Program-made: the position numbers and the translations under genes
Assembly: GCA_002722955.1 (NCBI GenBank)
Contig: PBMZ01000070.1
Span: 1-64,000, forward strand
Source of the DNA: Planctomycetaceae bacterium
GTDB lineage: Bacteria; Planctomycetota; Planctomycetia; Planctomycetales; Planctomycetaceae
DNA length: 64,000 bases
Direction of reading: 5' to 3'
Shown here: piece by piece, positions 1 to 7,809 of the stretch
Position numbering within the stretch: the stretch's first letter is position 1
Layout: the number at the start of each line of letters is the position of its first letter
Notes under the pieces: model-generated
Told to the model about the DNA's origin: nothing
Databases searched by the model: none
What the model saw: the letters and a program-made list of their open reading frames with translations, nothing else

Positions 1-75
1 CTACTCCCGACGCCCGCCGAGACCGACCCGCTTTTCAGAGTAGGTGAACCGAGTAGGTGCTAGGGTCGATGGTGA

Positions 76-813
76 ATGCCGTCCGATGATCCCATTGGCG
101 ATTTCGCTGGTCGCTACGAGCTCTCCGCACTCCGTTTCGAGTTTGAGGACTCTTACGTCCGCTTAGATTCTGGCGGCCTGTTTCACCCCATCAGAGACGT
201 CCTCGATAGGTGGTTGCTATCGAGCGAATGGACTCGTCGCGGCGACGATTGTTATTGCTGTTTTCTCTATGAGTTAGTTGATGGAACGTTCGCGGAATTG
301 CGTGTCGAAACGTGTGGACGCCCGATCAAAACGGTGGATGCCGCCGCATCTTCAATTGAATTGTACTTTGATACGCACCCGCTTAGCTCCGCTGAACGTG
401 TGGAAAAAGATCATGCACTCGAATCATTGGTTTCGCTTAGCTACTCGGTCCCGGATTCACTTTCTGATGCATTGAATCGGAGACGCATTGAGAACTCCAC
501 ATCAAAGAAGGAATTGAGTGGTGAACCGGAATGTTTCTTTCGTGATGTCGAATCTGCCGGACGAGACGGCGAGACCGAGGAAGCACCGATTCCGAAGCAT
601 CGTGAAAAGCAATCACGGGGAAGGCATCCTGATCCAGGTAAGGCCAACCGGAATCGAAAAATTAAAAAGGAATACGAACGTCTTCGGAGTGCCGATCCAT
701 CGAAACTGGTAACGCAGCTTCGGCGAGAAGTCGCAGCCATGTTTGACGTCAGTGAAGAAGTGGTGCGTAAAGTAATCAAACCACAAAAGCGTCGGAGAAA
801 ATCACGACGGTGA
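76..813 (+). CDS. hypothetical protein of the integrated element, basic C-terminus
   Basis: I do not recognise this 245-residue protein. The first two thirds are acidic and look globular, with a Cys-rich stretch (CYCC, about residues 58-61). The last 80 residues are strongly basic, and the end (residues about 195-245) reads like a helical DNA-binding segment with VAAMFDVSEEVVRKV followed by a Lys/Arg tail. The ATG at 76 is the first in frame. It is followed on the same strand by a small HTH gene and lies in the integrated element that ends at the tRNA near 4.3 kb, so a role in element maintenance is a guess. No membrane segment or signal peptide is visible. Confidence 0.55.
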   Translation: MPSDDPIGDFAGRYELSALRFEFEDSYVRLDSGGLFHPIRDVLDRWLLSSEWTRRGDDCYCCFLYELVDGTFAELRVETCGRPIKTVDAAASSIELYFDTHPLSSAERVEKDHALESLVSLSYSVPDSLSDALNRRRIENSTSKKELSGEPECFFRDVESAGRDGETEEAPIPKHREKQSRGRHPDPGKANRNRKIKKEYERLRSADPSKLVTQLRREVAAMFDVSEEVVRKVIKPQKRRRKSRR

Positions 814-942
814 ATTTTGCAACATTGTTGAGCGGAGCAAATTCGATCCGAATTCGTTCCGTTTTTTCCGCAAATAGACTCCAGGTGACAGGTGGCTGAC
901 GTGGCCGCCTCCTTATGTCACTCGTTTGTTGGAGTCTTCAAG

Positions 943-1173
943 ATGACTGCTCTCGTTTCGTCGCCGGCGACGCCGGCCAAACTGATCGACGTTCGTGCCG
1001 TTGCCGAGCTGCTCGACTGTTCGCCGCGACACGTTTATCGCTGTTCTGAATCGGGCCGAATGCCTCGACCGATCAAGCTCGGAAATTTGTGCCGATGGTC
1101 CCGTGCCGAAATCGAGCGATGGATTGCCGACGGTTGCCCTTCCATGCGAGAGGAGGTGGCGACCAATGCGTAG
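943..1173 (+). CDS. small helix-turn-helix protein, AlpA/excisionase type
   Basis: A 76-residue protein with the layout of an excisionase-type HTH: a short N-terminus, then residues about 12-60 with LIDVRAVAELLDCSPRHVYR, a turn, and a PRPIKLGNLCRWSRAEIERWI wing. Proteins of this family bind DNA and act as recombination directionality factors or small regulators of integrated elements. The ATG at 943 is chosen because the HTH starts soon after it; an upstream start at 892 in the same frame would add 17 residues. The stop overlaps the next start by 8 nt, so the two genes are translationally coupled. The tyrosine recombinase at 3057-4328 is the likely partner. Confidence 0.75.
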   Translation: MTALVSSPATPAKLIDVRAVAELLDCSPRHVYRCSESGRMPRPIKLGNLCRWSRAEIERWIADGCPSMREEVATNA

Positions 1174-1666
1174 CACCACTTTCGAAAAGCGAAACGGCCG
1201 CCGATCCGGTCAACGGCTCAAGCAACGGACGCTCTCGCTTTTCGAGCCGTCCGATGTTTACGTCAATCGGGCGCGTCGCGGGATGTTGGTGCGGATGCTT
1301 AAAACGGGAACGGCGACTGCAGACGACGCCTACGACGCTGCCAATCTCCCCCCCGGCATTGATGCGCGTTGTCTCGGCTCCGTTCCGAATCCACTCGCAA
1401 GAGCTGGCATCATTCGCCGAGCCGGCTTTGTTGCTTCATCGCGGCCGGAAAGGCACGGCTCATACATCACCGTTTGGGAGCTACACAGCCGTGAGTGTGC
1501 GGAGCGATGGTTGCTGGAGCATCCCGACGACCGCGACGTGACTGGCGTCTTGTGTCCAACTCAGAATCCTAACCATCCCCCCGATAAAAAAGGCTCGGCG
1601 ATGCCACCCGCCGAGCCATCAAGGGATTTGCTAGCACGCCAATCGCCAGCAACGGACTTGCAGTGA
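1166..1666 (+). CDS. hypothetical winged-helix-like protein of the integrated element
   Basis: 166 residues. The start ATG at 1166 overlaps the end of the upstream HTH gene (ATGCGTAG) and has a strong ribosome-binding site, GAGGAGGTGG, about 8 nt upstream. The middle of the protein (about residues 38-115) looks like a small winged-helix fold: helices followed by LARAGIIRRAGFV and a short strand with SYITVWEL. I infer DNA binding from this shape only. The C-terminal 35 residues are Pro-rich, low in complexity and are partly encoded by a strong hairpin at 1592-1617, so the end of the protein may be only loosely constrained. Confidence 0.55.
   Translation: MRSTTFEKRNGRRSGQRLKQRTLSLFEPSDVYVNRARRGMLVRMLKTGTATADDAYDAANLPPGIDARCLGSVPNPLARAGIIRRAGFVASSRPERHGSYITVWELHSRECAERWLLEHPDDRDVTGVLCPTQNPNHPPDKKGSAMPPAEPSRDLLARQSPATDLQ
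1592..1617 (-). terminator. minus-strand intrinsic terminator-like hairpin inside an ORF end
   Basis: Perfect 9-bp stem GGCTCGGCG/CGCCGAGCC with an 8-nt loop. On the minus strand it is followed directly by TTTTTT, so it has the form of a Rho-independent terminator for leftward transcription. It lies within the last 25 codons of a plus-strand gene, and no minus-strand gene is visible to its right. Confidence 0.5.
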
Positions 1667-1675
1667 TGTTACATA

Positions 1676-1922
1676 CTCCGATCGCAACGCGTCCAACGGC
1701 TGCTTTTTTTTGGTGATGAATGAAATCGCAGTTACGGAGATTCGAAAGTGATACGTTTCATGTTTTTTTTCTTCGTGGAAGATTCTCCGATCGCAACGCG
1801 TCCAACGGCTGCTTTTTTTTCGGTGATGAATGAAATCACAGTTACGGAGATTCGAAAGTGATACGTTTCATGTTTTTTTCCTGCGTGGGAGATTCTCCGA
1901 TCGCAACGCGTCCAACGGCTGC
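1676..1922. repeat. 109/110-bp tandem repeat, 2.25 copies
   Basis: Two nearly identical units begin at 1676 (109 bp) and 1785 (110 bp); a third copy beginning at 1895 keeps only the first 28 bp. Each unit starts CTCCGATCGCAACGCGTCC, contains a run of eight T, then a stretch around GTTACGGAGATTCGAAAGTG, another T run and a GTGGAAGATT-like end. The units differ at a handful of positions and by one base. The block fills the gap upstream of the replication-like gene, where iterons or a control region would be expected. No open reading frame in it looks real. Confidence 0.85.
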
Positions 1923-1969
1923 CTGTCTTACGGCGATGTCGCCGGCTTTCCGAGAGGATGGCCGGTGAC

Positions 1970-2979
1970 ATGGCAGGTGACTGGATCAAAGTCGAGGTGA
2001 CGCTCCACGAAAAAACCGAAGTCATCGGAATGTCGGCGATTCTAGGCCTCGACCAATACGGAATCGTCGGCAGACTCCTCCGCGTTTGGTCATGGGCCGA
2101 TCAACACACGACCGATGGTGACGCTCCACACGTCACGCCGGCGTTTGTCGATCGTCTTACTTCGTTTGATGGATTCGCGAACGCCATGCAGCAAGTCGGC
2201 TGGCTCGATGTGGTGACGTCCGAATCGACTGTGAGTTTGAGGATCCCGAATTTCGACATTCACAACGGCGAAAGTGCCAAGAAACGCGCGCAGGCCGCGA
2301 AACGGAACGCAAAGTACAGAGCTGGCAAACGTGACGGCAACGGTAAGCGTGACGCTGGCAGCGTCACGAATGCGTCACCTAGAGAGAGAGAGAAGAAGAA
2401 GAAGAGAAGAATCTTCCTCCCCCTCTATCCCCCTCAAGCGATGCCGAGTCATCGCAGTGGAAGGAAGTGGAGGAAGATTTGTTTTCATTGGGAATGGACC
2501 TGGCTTCGAAAGCCGTCAACAAGGCGTGGGAAGTCGGCTGCAGCGCAGCCGACACCCGGGCCGTGATTGCTCACTATCGAAAGCATCCGGAAAGCTGGGG
2601 CGTTGGTGCGCTTTATAACCGGATCACGGACGCATCGGTGGCGACGCTTCCCGCCGATCGTGGTTGGCCATCGCCGGATCCAAGTGCCATCGAAAAGAAA
2701 CGCCGAAAAGCGGAGTCCGAACAGATCGACGCCAATCAAGCTCGGCTGAAGGAACGAGAACGCGAATCCGCATGTCGACGCAAGGAAATGGAACGGCTTG
2801 AATCCATCGCTGGCGAAAAACTCGACAACATGACGCAGGCGGACTGTGAGACACTGTTGATTAGCGACGCTGCACACCTCAAAGCACTTGGCGACGGCTG
2901 GCAAAAGTACGGAGCCCAAAACCCGTTGTTGCGGACGACCTTGTTGACGCGAATCGCAGACCAATCAGAACAGGCTTGA
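1970..2979 (+). pseudogene. replication-like protein broken by an apparent frameshift
   Basis: The N-terminal half (from ATG 1970; an ATG at 1958 is also in frame) reads MAGDWIKVEV...LGLDQYGIVGRLLRVWSWAD, the kind of winged-helix start seen in small phage and element replication-organiser proteins, ending near the basic NAKYRAGKRDG region. That frame then enters an AG-rich tract (about 2379-2410) and continues into unconvincing sequence to a stop at 2566. The -1 frame after the tract gives a natural continuation: acidic linker, SSQWKEVEEDLFSLG, a helical segment and a Glu/Arg-rich coiled coil, ending at 2979. I therefore read it as one protein of about 335 residues whose frame is lost in the purine repeat. 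Two separate proteins are possible: a GTG at 2467 could start the second. Confidence 0.6.
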
Positions 2980-3056
2980 AGCAATACGCTCATTTTGCGA
3001 TAGAGGGCAACGTCAGTAGGTGACGTAACGATGAACAATTCAGAGTGGGTGACAAC

Positions 3057-4328
3057 ATGGCGAGTATCTCGACAGATAGGAATGGCCGACGGAAGATTCA
3101 ATTCACCGATGCCAAGCGGAAACGTCAAACTGTGCGACTCGGCAAGATGCCGAAACGCGACGCGCAATCGATCAAGATCAAGGTCGAGGCGTTACTCGCC
3201 GCTCAAATCAGTAAAAGACCGATTGACGATGAAACGGCTCGATGGGTTGCCAGTCTTGATGACTGGCTCGAATGTCGGCTGGCTGCTGTCGGATTGCTTC
3301 GTCGCCGCGAATCGGCATTACTGGGCGAATACCTCGATGGATACATCAAAAGCCGAACCGACGTCAAACCGATCACCAGAGTAAAATACAAGACAACGCG
3401 CAACTATCTGATTGAAGCGTTCGGTTCTGCGAGATGCTTACGCGACATCACCCAAGGCGACGCGGACGAATGGCGACGACGACTGAGCCGCAAAGGCCAC
3501 GCTGAGAACACGATTCGCAAACACATGGCCGTGGCCAAAGTGTTCTTCAATGCGGCAACTCGAATGAAGCTGATTGACGCCAATCCGTTCGAAGATCAGA
3601 AAGCAACGATCCAGCCTAATGCTGAAAGATTCTATTTCGTCAGCAAAGAGGAAGCGGACAAAGCGTTGGCTGCTTGTCCTGATGCCGAATGGCGTTTGAT
3701 TTTCGCTCTAAGCCGTTATGGCGGTTTGCGTTGTCCGTCAGAGCATCTGGCTTTGACCTGGGGGCATGTCGATTGGGAAAACGATCGAATTCGCGTTCCC
3801 AGTCCGAAAACGGAGCATCACGCCGGCAAGGCGTTACGGACGATTCCCATATTTCCAGAATTGCGGCCGCACTTGGAAGCTGTCTTTGACGAATGCTGGC
3901 TTCACAGTGCAGAGCCGCAAGGCGACTCGCCCGTTATTCGCAACTACCGGAACACGAACGCGAACTTGAGAACACGACTCAAGCGAATTATTCGACAGGC
4001 AGGGTTGGAGCCGTGGCCTAAACTATTCCAGAATTGCCGATCGACGCGGGAAACGGAACTGATCGAATCCTTCCCAATACACGTCGTCTGTAGTTGGATC
4101 GGCAATACCGAAGCTGTTGCCAAGAACCACTATCTGCAAGTGACCGAAGCACACTTCAGAAAGGCGACGCAAAATCCGACGCATCCAGTGCATGACTCAC
4201 CCGTCTGGGATGGTCAGAAAAAACAAGAATCCCTCCAATTGTCGGAGTTTTTCACTCCTGACAACGACGGGCAATCACTGAATATGAAAAAGATAGCCGA
4301 GGCGGGACTCGAACCCGCACGTCCTTAA
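3057..4328 (+). CDS. tyrosine recombinase / integrase
   Basis: 423 residues. Core-binding SAM-like domain about residues 85-175 (EYLDGYIKSR...HAENTIRKHMAVAKVFFNAA) and catalytic domain about 195-375. Arg of box I is in GGLRCPSEHLAL, the beta-strand Lys in SPKTEH, the box II Arg in FQNCRSTRETEL, and the nucleophile Tyr in NHYLQV. The box II His position is Gln and the later His position is Asn (IGN). The start at ATG 3057 gives MASISTDRNGRRKIQF, normal for this family; a GTG at 3045 is also in frame. The last codons run 35 nt into the tRNA-Leu gene on the other strand, producing a C-terminal AGLEPARP. This marks the attachment site and the right end of the element. Confidence 0.93.
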   Translation: MASISTDRNGRRKIQFTDAKRKRQTVRLGKMPKRDAQSIKIKVEALLAAQISKRPIDDETARWVASLDDWLECRLAAVGLLRRRESALLGEYLDGYIKSRTDVKPITRVKYKTTRNYLIEAFGSARCLRDITQGDADEWRRRLSRKGHAENTIRKHMAVAKVFFNAATRMKLIDANPFEDQKATIQPNAERFYFVSKEEADKALAACPDAEWRLIFALSRYGGLRCPSEHLALTWGHVDWENDRIRVPSPKTEHHAGKALRTIPIFPELRPHLEAVFDECWLHSAEPQGDSPVIRNYRNTNANLRTRLKRIIRQAGLEPWPKLFQNCRSTRETELIESFPIHVVCSWIGNTEAVAKNHYLQVTEAHFRKATQNPTHPVHDSPVWDGQKKQESLQLSEFFTPDNDGQSLNMKKIAEAGLEPARP

Positions 4329-4378
4329 CGGACCCGGGATTTTAAGTCCCGTGCGTCTGCCAATTCCGCCACTCGGCC
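4294..4378 (-). tRNA. tRNA-Leu (anticodon UAA)
   Basis: Read on the minus strand: acceptor GGCCGAG pairing with CTCGGCT plus discriminator A (first pair G-U), D-arm with AATTGGCAGACGC, anticodon stem CGGGA/TCCCG around a CTTAAAA loop, a class II variable arm (GTCC/GGAC), T-arm GCGGG TTCGAGT CCCGC. CCA is not encoded. A TCTTTTTC run follows the 3' end. The 3' half is shared with the end of the integrase reading frame, so it is the probable attB/attR of the element lying to the left. Confidence 0.95.
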
Positions 4379-4479
4379 ATATTCTTGTGATGCTTAATTG
4401 CTCGGCGTGTAGCAATGTAGAGGTCGAAGATTATCTCGAACAGCTTGGCTGCTTGCAAGTAGGTCTAGAAAAACGACAA

Positions 4480-5361
4480 CTACGTCGAAGCACCGGAGTA
4501 AACTTCCGTTGGCAAGCCTGTTGTCTCCGTGACTTGATTGGCAATCGCGTCGACTTGGTCGTTGCGGAGCGCCGTCACAGTGTTCAAAGCCGGTGGTCGC
4601 GCGACTGTGTAGATCTGCACGAGTTTTAGTTGCCCACCAGCGTCGATGATTTCTTTCAAGCGAAGGCAGAAGCCAGCAACCTCGGAAGGTGGGGGGGGAG
4701 TGCCATTCACATTCATGAAGAGGCTTTGAATCACGATCGGCCTGATGATCGAAGCTGCAGTGATGTTGTCTAGGATTTGTTGAAAGCGGATCGGTGTGCG
4801 ATCGATCAACTTGAAGTAAGCCTCGCTACCTGCTTCTAGCTTGGCCCAAATCTCTCCGTTGTTGGCATCAAGAATCTCGAGTCCGCGGCGCACAGTTTCT
4901 CGATGAAACATGCTGGCGTTGGTGATCAGCACCATCTTGACATCGTCGAGCTGCAAATGCCGCTTCATTGCAGCGACCGACGCCATGATAGCATCGAAGT
5001 TCCGATACGTAGTTGGTTCGCCATCACCGGAAAAGGCGATGTCATTGAGTCTTCGCAGCGGCGCTGGAATGTCTTGAAAGGTGTCGACTTCGAATAACTC
5101 GCCACTAGCAACAAATGGCAACATCGCGTCCAATTCACCAAGCAGCCGGTCCATCTCGACAAACCGTGTTTCTGATTGTGTCTGGCGATTGACTTGGCAG
5201 TAGATGCAGTCGAAATTGCAAACCTTGTCGGGGTTCAAGTTGACGCCGATCGAGATGCCCTTGCTGCGCCGTGACAGAACGGGATAGACGAACTTATTCT
5301 CCCGATACTGCCGCGGGTGATAGCGATGTTGTGGCAGAGATATTTGAGGCGTGTTGGTCAT
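4480..5361 (-). CDS. radical SAM protein
   Basis: 293 residues. The 4Fe-4S binding motif CNFDCIYC (Cys-x3-Cys-x2-Cys, about residues 47-54) follows GISIGVNLNPDKV. It is followed by FSGDGEPT, equivalent to the GGE SAM-binding motif, and by a second half with KLEAGSEAYFKLIDRT and FMNVNGTPPP. The overall form is that of small radical SAM enzymes of unknown or tRNA-related function; I do not assign a substrate. The ATG at 5361 is preferred over the in-frame TTG at 5379. It lies on the same strand as tRNA-Leu and downstream of the CDP-alcohol phosphatidyltransferase gene, 79 nt away. Confidence 0.85.
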   Translation of the reverse strand: MTNTPQISLPQHRYHPRQYRENKFVYPVLSRRSKGISIGVNLNPDKVCNFDCIYCQVNRQTQSETRFVEMDRLLGELDAMLPFVASGELFEVDTFQDIPAPLRRLNDIAFSGDGEPTTYRNFDAIMASVAAMKRHLQLDDVKMVLITNASMFHRETVRRGLEILDANNGEIWAKLEAGSEAYFKLIDRTPIRFQQILDNITAASIIRPIVIQSLFMNVNGTPPPPSEVAGFCLRLKEIIDAGGQLKLVQIYTVARPPALNTVTALRNDQVDAIANQVTETTGLPTEVYSGAST

Positions 5362-5439
5362 CGGGTTACTTGGATCCAATCATTGATTCGCTTATCTCCT
5401 TGGACAAGTCGAACAGGGTTGCAGGTTCGCTTTTCTTCT

Positions 5440-6024
5440 TCAATCTTGCGAATCTCGATCTGCAATCAATCCCTTAATGGTCACCGCGGCGTAATCGATG
5501 CCTGATAGTGCGGTCGTGACTATCACTATCCACGAGACGGTGAGCACAGTCAACTTGTCGTACTCAGGCCATGCGAAGGGGATCACCAGCATCACAAATG
5601 CGGCGACGCATTGGACGACGGCTTTGATCTTGCCAGAAATCCGAGCCGACACGGAGCCACCGCGGCGAGTCCATACGATGCGACAATAGGCGGTTGTGAC
5701 ATCTCGAATCGCCATCACCAATGGGACGATTGTTAATCCAAGACCAGCAGCACCTAAGGCCCAGTAGATGATAAGACGCGAGACGCTGTCGGCGTAGGGG
5801 TCCAGCATTGCTCCCCATTCCGACACCAAATTCAAACGTCGAGCCACCCAGCCGTCCAAGCCATCGGTGATCTCGCCCAGCAGCAACAACACGAACAGCG
5901 TCGCGACGACGGGCGTCGTTCGGTCAACGTTTAAGAGCACGACTGCGAACGCAATCGAAATCGGCAACCGAGCGATCGTTAGCAGTTGCAGCAAAATGAA
6001 TTGTCCCCGTTTGGAATCTGTCAT
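5440..6024 (-). CDS. CDP-alcohol phosphatidyltransferase family protein
   Basis: 194 residues, integral membrane, about five or six hydrophobic helices. It carries the family signature D-x2-D-G-x2-A-R-x8-G-x3-D-x3-D as DGLDGWVAR...EWGAMLDPYAD (about residues 51-76), which binds the CDP moiety and metal. Enzymes of this family exchange CMP of CDP-diacylglycerol for an alcohol, as in phosphatidylglycerol-phosphate synthase; substrate specificity cannot be read here. The ATG at 6024 is chosen over a TTG at 6060. It is divergent from the glycosyltransferase at 6167, with a hairpin element in the shared upstream region. Confidence 0.85.
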   Translation of the reverse strand: MTDSKRGQFILLQLLTIARLPISIAFAVVLLNVDRTTPVVATLFVLLLLGEITDGLDGWVARRLNLVSEWGAMLDPYADSVSRLIIYWALGAAGLGLTIVPLVMAIRDVTTAYCRIVWTRRGGSVSARISGKIKAVVQCVAAFVMLVIPFAWPEYDKLTVLTVSWIVIVTTALSGIDYAAVTIKGLIADRDSQD

Positions 6025-6125
6025 GCCGCCGATGATAGTTCTTGTCCTGTTCTCCGACAATTGACAGATCCACCTCGATCATCAAGACTGCGGTCACGAC
6101 GATTTTGAGCATTTGCCATCTCATG

Positions 6126-6154
6126 GTAACCCGACGGGTGATACGTCAGGTTAC
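6126..6154. repeat. short inverted repeat related to the GTAACCCGACG element
   Basis: GTAACCCGACG and CGTCAGGTTAC form an 11-bp stem with one mismatch and a 7-nt loop. The left arm is identical to the first 11 bases of the long elements at 40643 and 51419, so this looks like a core-deleted copy. It lies 13 nt upstream of the glycosyltransferase start, in the region between divergent genes. Confidence 0.6.
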
Positions 6155-6166
6155 ACAGCGCGTTGC

Positions 6167-6853
6167 ATGAAGATTTCTGTCATCATTCCCGTTCGCAACG
6201 AAGAAGCTAACATTCGCCAAGCGATTGAGCGTGCGATATCCATGCGGCCTCATGAGGTGATCGTTGTTGATGGCGAGAGTGCGGATGCGACGCTGGAAAA
6301 CGCACGCGACGCGGAATGTGTTGTCTTGCAAAGCGCGGCGGGACGTGCGAAGCAACAAAACACAGGGGCCAAGCAGGCGACTGGCGACGTCTTGTTGTTC
6401 CTGCATGCGGACTGTTGGTTCGACTGCGAAGCCATAACGCAGATCACCGAGTTGCTCGATGATGAGAGGATCGCGGGCGGGGCGTTTGTGCATCGCATTG
6501 ATGCCCCCGGATTCCTCTTTCGATTGATCGAACGCGGTGACTCGTTGCGCGTCCGCTTGCTTCGCTCAGCCTACGGTGATCAAGGTATTTTTGTCCGGCG
6601 CGATGTGTTTCATAGCTTGGGAGGATTCCCCGACGTGAGGTTGATGGAAGACGTGTTGTTCATTCGACGGCTTCGCAAACAGTCCCGAATTGCCTTGTTA
6701 CCGGGGCCCCTTCACACCAGCGCGCGGCGTTGGCAGAAGCATGGAGTCATTCGGCAGACGTTGAGAAATTGGTTCATCTTGACGGCCGAGAAGCTTGGTG
6801 TCTCACCCGATAAGTTAGCGGCATACTATGAACCGCACTGGCGCAAGTCGTAA
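6167..6853 (+). CDS. family 2 glycosyltransferase (TIGR04283-like)
   Basis: 228 residues, GT-A fold. N-terminal nucleotide-sugar strand KISVIIPVRNEEANI, then VIVVDGESADAT, the DxD-equivalent FLHADC (about residue 83), GAFVHRIDAP, and YGDQGIFVRRDVF...GGFPDVRLMEDV with the acceptor-side ED. This combination matches the small cytosolic transferases usually labelled TIGR04283, which lack membrane helices. The acceptor is unknown. ATG 6167 is chosen because the fold begins immediately after it; an in-frame ATG at 6113 would run through the upstream hairpin. Confidence 0.88.
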   Translation: MKISVIIPVRNEEANIRQAIERAISMRPHEVIVVDGESADATLENARDAECVVLQSAAGRAKQQNTGAKQATGDVLLFLHADCWFDCEAITQITELLDDERIAGGAFVHRIDAPGFLFRLIERGDSLRVRLLRSAYGDQGIFVRRDVFHSLGGFPDVRLMEDVLFIRRLRKQSRIALLPGPLHTSARRWQKHGVIRQTLRNWFILTAEKLGVSPDKLAAYYEPHWRKS

Positions 6854-6930
6854 GCGGATACAAGCACGAAGCGCCAGCGAGTGAGTTTGGAAAACGCTGA
6901 CTCACTCGCTGGTGCTTCGTGCTTGTATGC
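6854..6930. repeat. long inverted repeat, ACAAGCACGAAGCGCCAGCG family
   Basis: Arms 6854-6886 and 6900-6930 pair over about 31 bp with few mismatches around a 13-nt spacer. The left arm begins on the base after the stop codon of the glycosyltransferase gene. It stands between convergent genes together with the terminator at 6942. No second copy was seen in the window. Confidence 0.85.
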
Positions 6931-6941
6931 AGATAGAAATA

Positions 6942-6980
6942 CAAATGCCCGGCTCGTGACGAACCGGGCATTTGTTTTTT
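6942..6980. terminator. bidirectional intrinsic terminator
   Basis: Stem CAAATGCCCGG/CCGGGCATTTG with an 11-nt loop, followed on the plus strand by TTTTTT. It lies between the convergent glycosyltransferase and superoxide dismutase genes and can serve both. Confidence 0.85.
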
Positions 6981-7001
6981 CTGAAGTCAGAAGCTTAGCG
7001 A

Positions 7002-7613
7002 TTAGCCTTTCGCGGCGGCGAAACGTCGCGCGACTTCATCCCAGTTGACGACATTGAAGAATGCGGCAATGTAGTCAGGACGTCGGTTTTGATAGTTCAA
7101 GTAGTACGCGTGTTCCCAAACATCCAGTCCGAGGATCGGTGTTCGGCCTTCTGAAAGTGGTGTGTCTTGGTTTGCGGTACTCTCGACCACAACCTTGTCG
7201 CCGTCGACGCTGAGCCACGCCCAACCGCTGCCGAATCGTGTGGCTGCGGCGTTCGAGAATTGCTCTTTGAAACTGTCAAAACTTCCACAGGCTGCGTTGA
7301 TTGCGTCAGCCAATTCGCCGCTTGGTTCTCCGCCACCGTTGGGGCAAAGGACGGTCCAGAACAGAGAGTGATTGGCGTGACCGCCACCGTTGTTTCGGAC
7401 TGCGCCGCGAATGCCTTCTGGCACGCTGCCCAAGTCGCTGACGAGGTCTTCGATCGACTTCGCCGACAGTTCCTCATTGCCTTCGATTGCAGCGTTCACT
7501 TTGCTGATGTAGGCTTGGTGGTGTTTGCTGTGGTGAATCTCCATCGTTCGGGCGTCGATGTGGGGCTCCAACGCGTCGTAGGCGTAGGGCAGGTCGGGTA
7601 AGCTGAAAGCCAT
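7002..7613 (-). CDS. sodA: superoxide dismutase, Mn type
   Basis: 203 residues, the normal length of Mn/Fe superoxide dismutases, without a signal peptide and therefore cytoplasmic. It dismutates superoxide to oxygen and hydrogen peroxide. Metal ligands are His27 (EIHHSKHH), His82 ([10 protein letters not shown]), Asp164 and His168 ([10 protein letters not shown]). The GG before His79 and the Gln149-Asp150 pair (NQDTPL) are typical of the Mn-using branch rather than the Fe branch, though cambialistic enzymes exist. The upstream region 7614-7809 contains no gene. Confidence 0.96.
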   Translation of the reverse strand: MAFSLPDLPYAYDALEPHIDARTMEIHHSKHHQAYISKVNAAIEGNEELSAKSIEDLVSDLGSVPEGIRGAVRNNGGGHANHSLFWTVLCPNGGGEPSGELADAINAACGSFDSFKEQFSNAAATRFGSGWAWLSVDGDKVVVESTANQDTPLSEGRTPILGLDVWEHAYYLNYQNRRPDYIAAFFNVVNWDEVARRFAAAKG

Positions 7614-7809
7614 CGTTGTTCTCCAAAAGTCAACCTGACAAAAACGGTGCCCGCAACAAAGGGAGCACCGAGGAATTGAGCGTCGCAGTCCCGTATTCTA
7701 AACGCTGCTCAGAGAGGCTCAACCGATTGGTCCCGGAAATTTCAGATTGCTGCAGGTTTCCGGGGGGAGTCGAAAACAGTCCAGCGCTGGAGTAGATTCG
7801 CCGCGGCGA

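Noticed and set aside
1-100. Left attachment site of the integrated element
   Set aside because: No copy of the tRNA-Leu 3' sequence (for example GGCGGGACTCGAACCCGC) is present in the first part of the window.
1676-1922. CRISPR-like array
   Set aside because: The repeats are 109-110 bp tandem units without distinct spacers, only 2.25 copies, and there are no cas genes.
1732-2025. Minus-strand reading frame of 97 codons across the tandem repeats
   Set aside because: The product is the same repeat-encoded sequence twice, has no recognisable fold and crosses the start of the plus-strand replication-like gene.
76-3000. Defence system or toxin-antitoxin pair carried by the element
   Set aside because: None of the proteins shows nuclease, methyltransferase, helicase, TIR, HEPN or toxin motifs; they look like DNA-binding and replication-type proteins.
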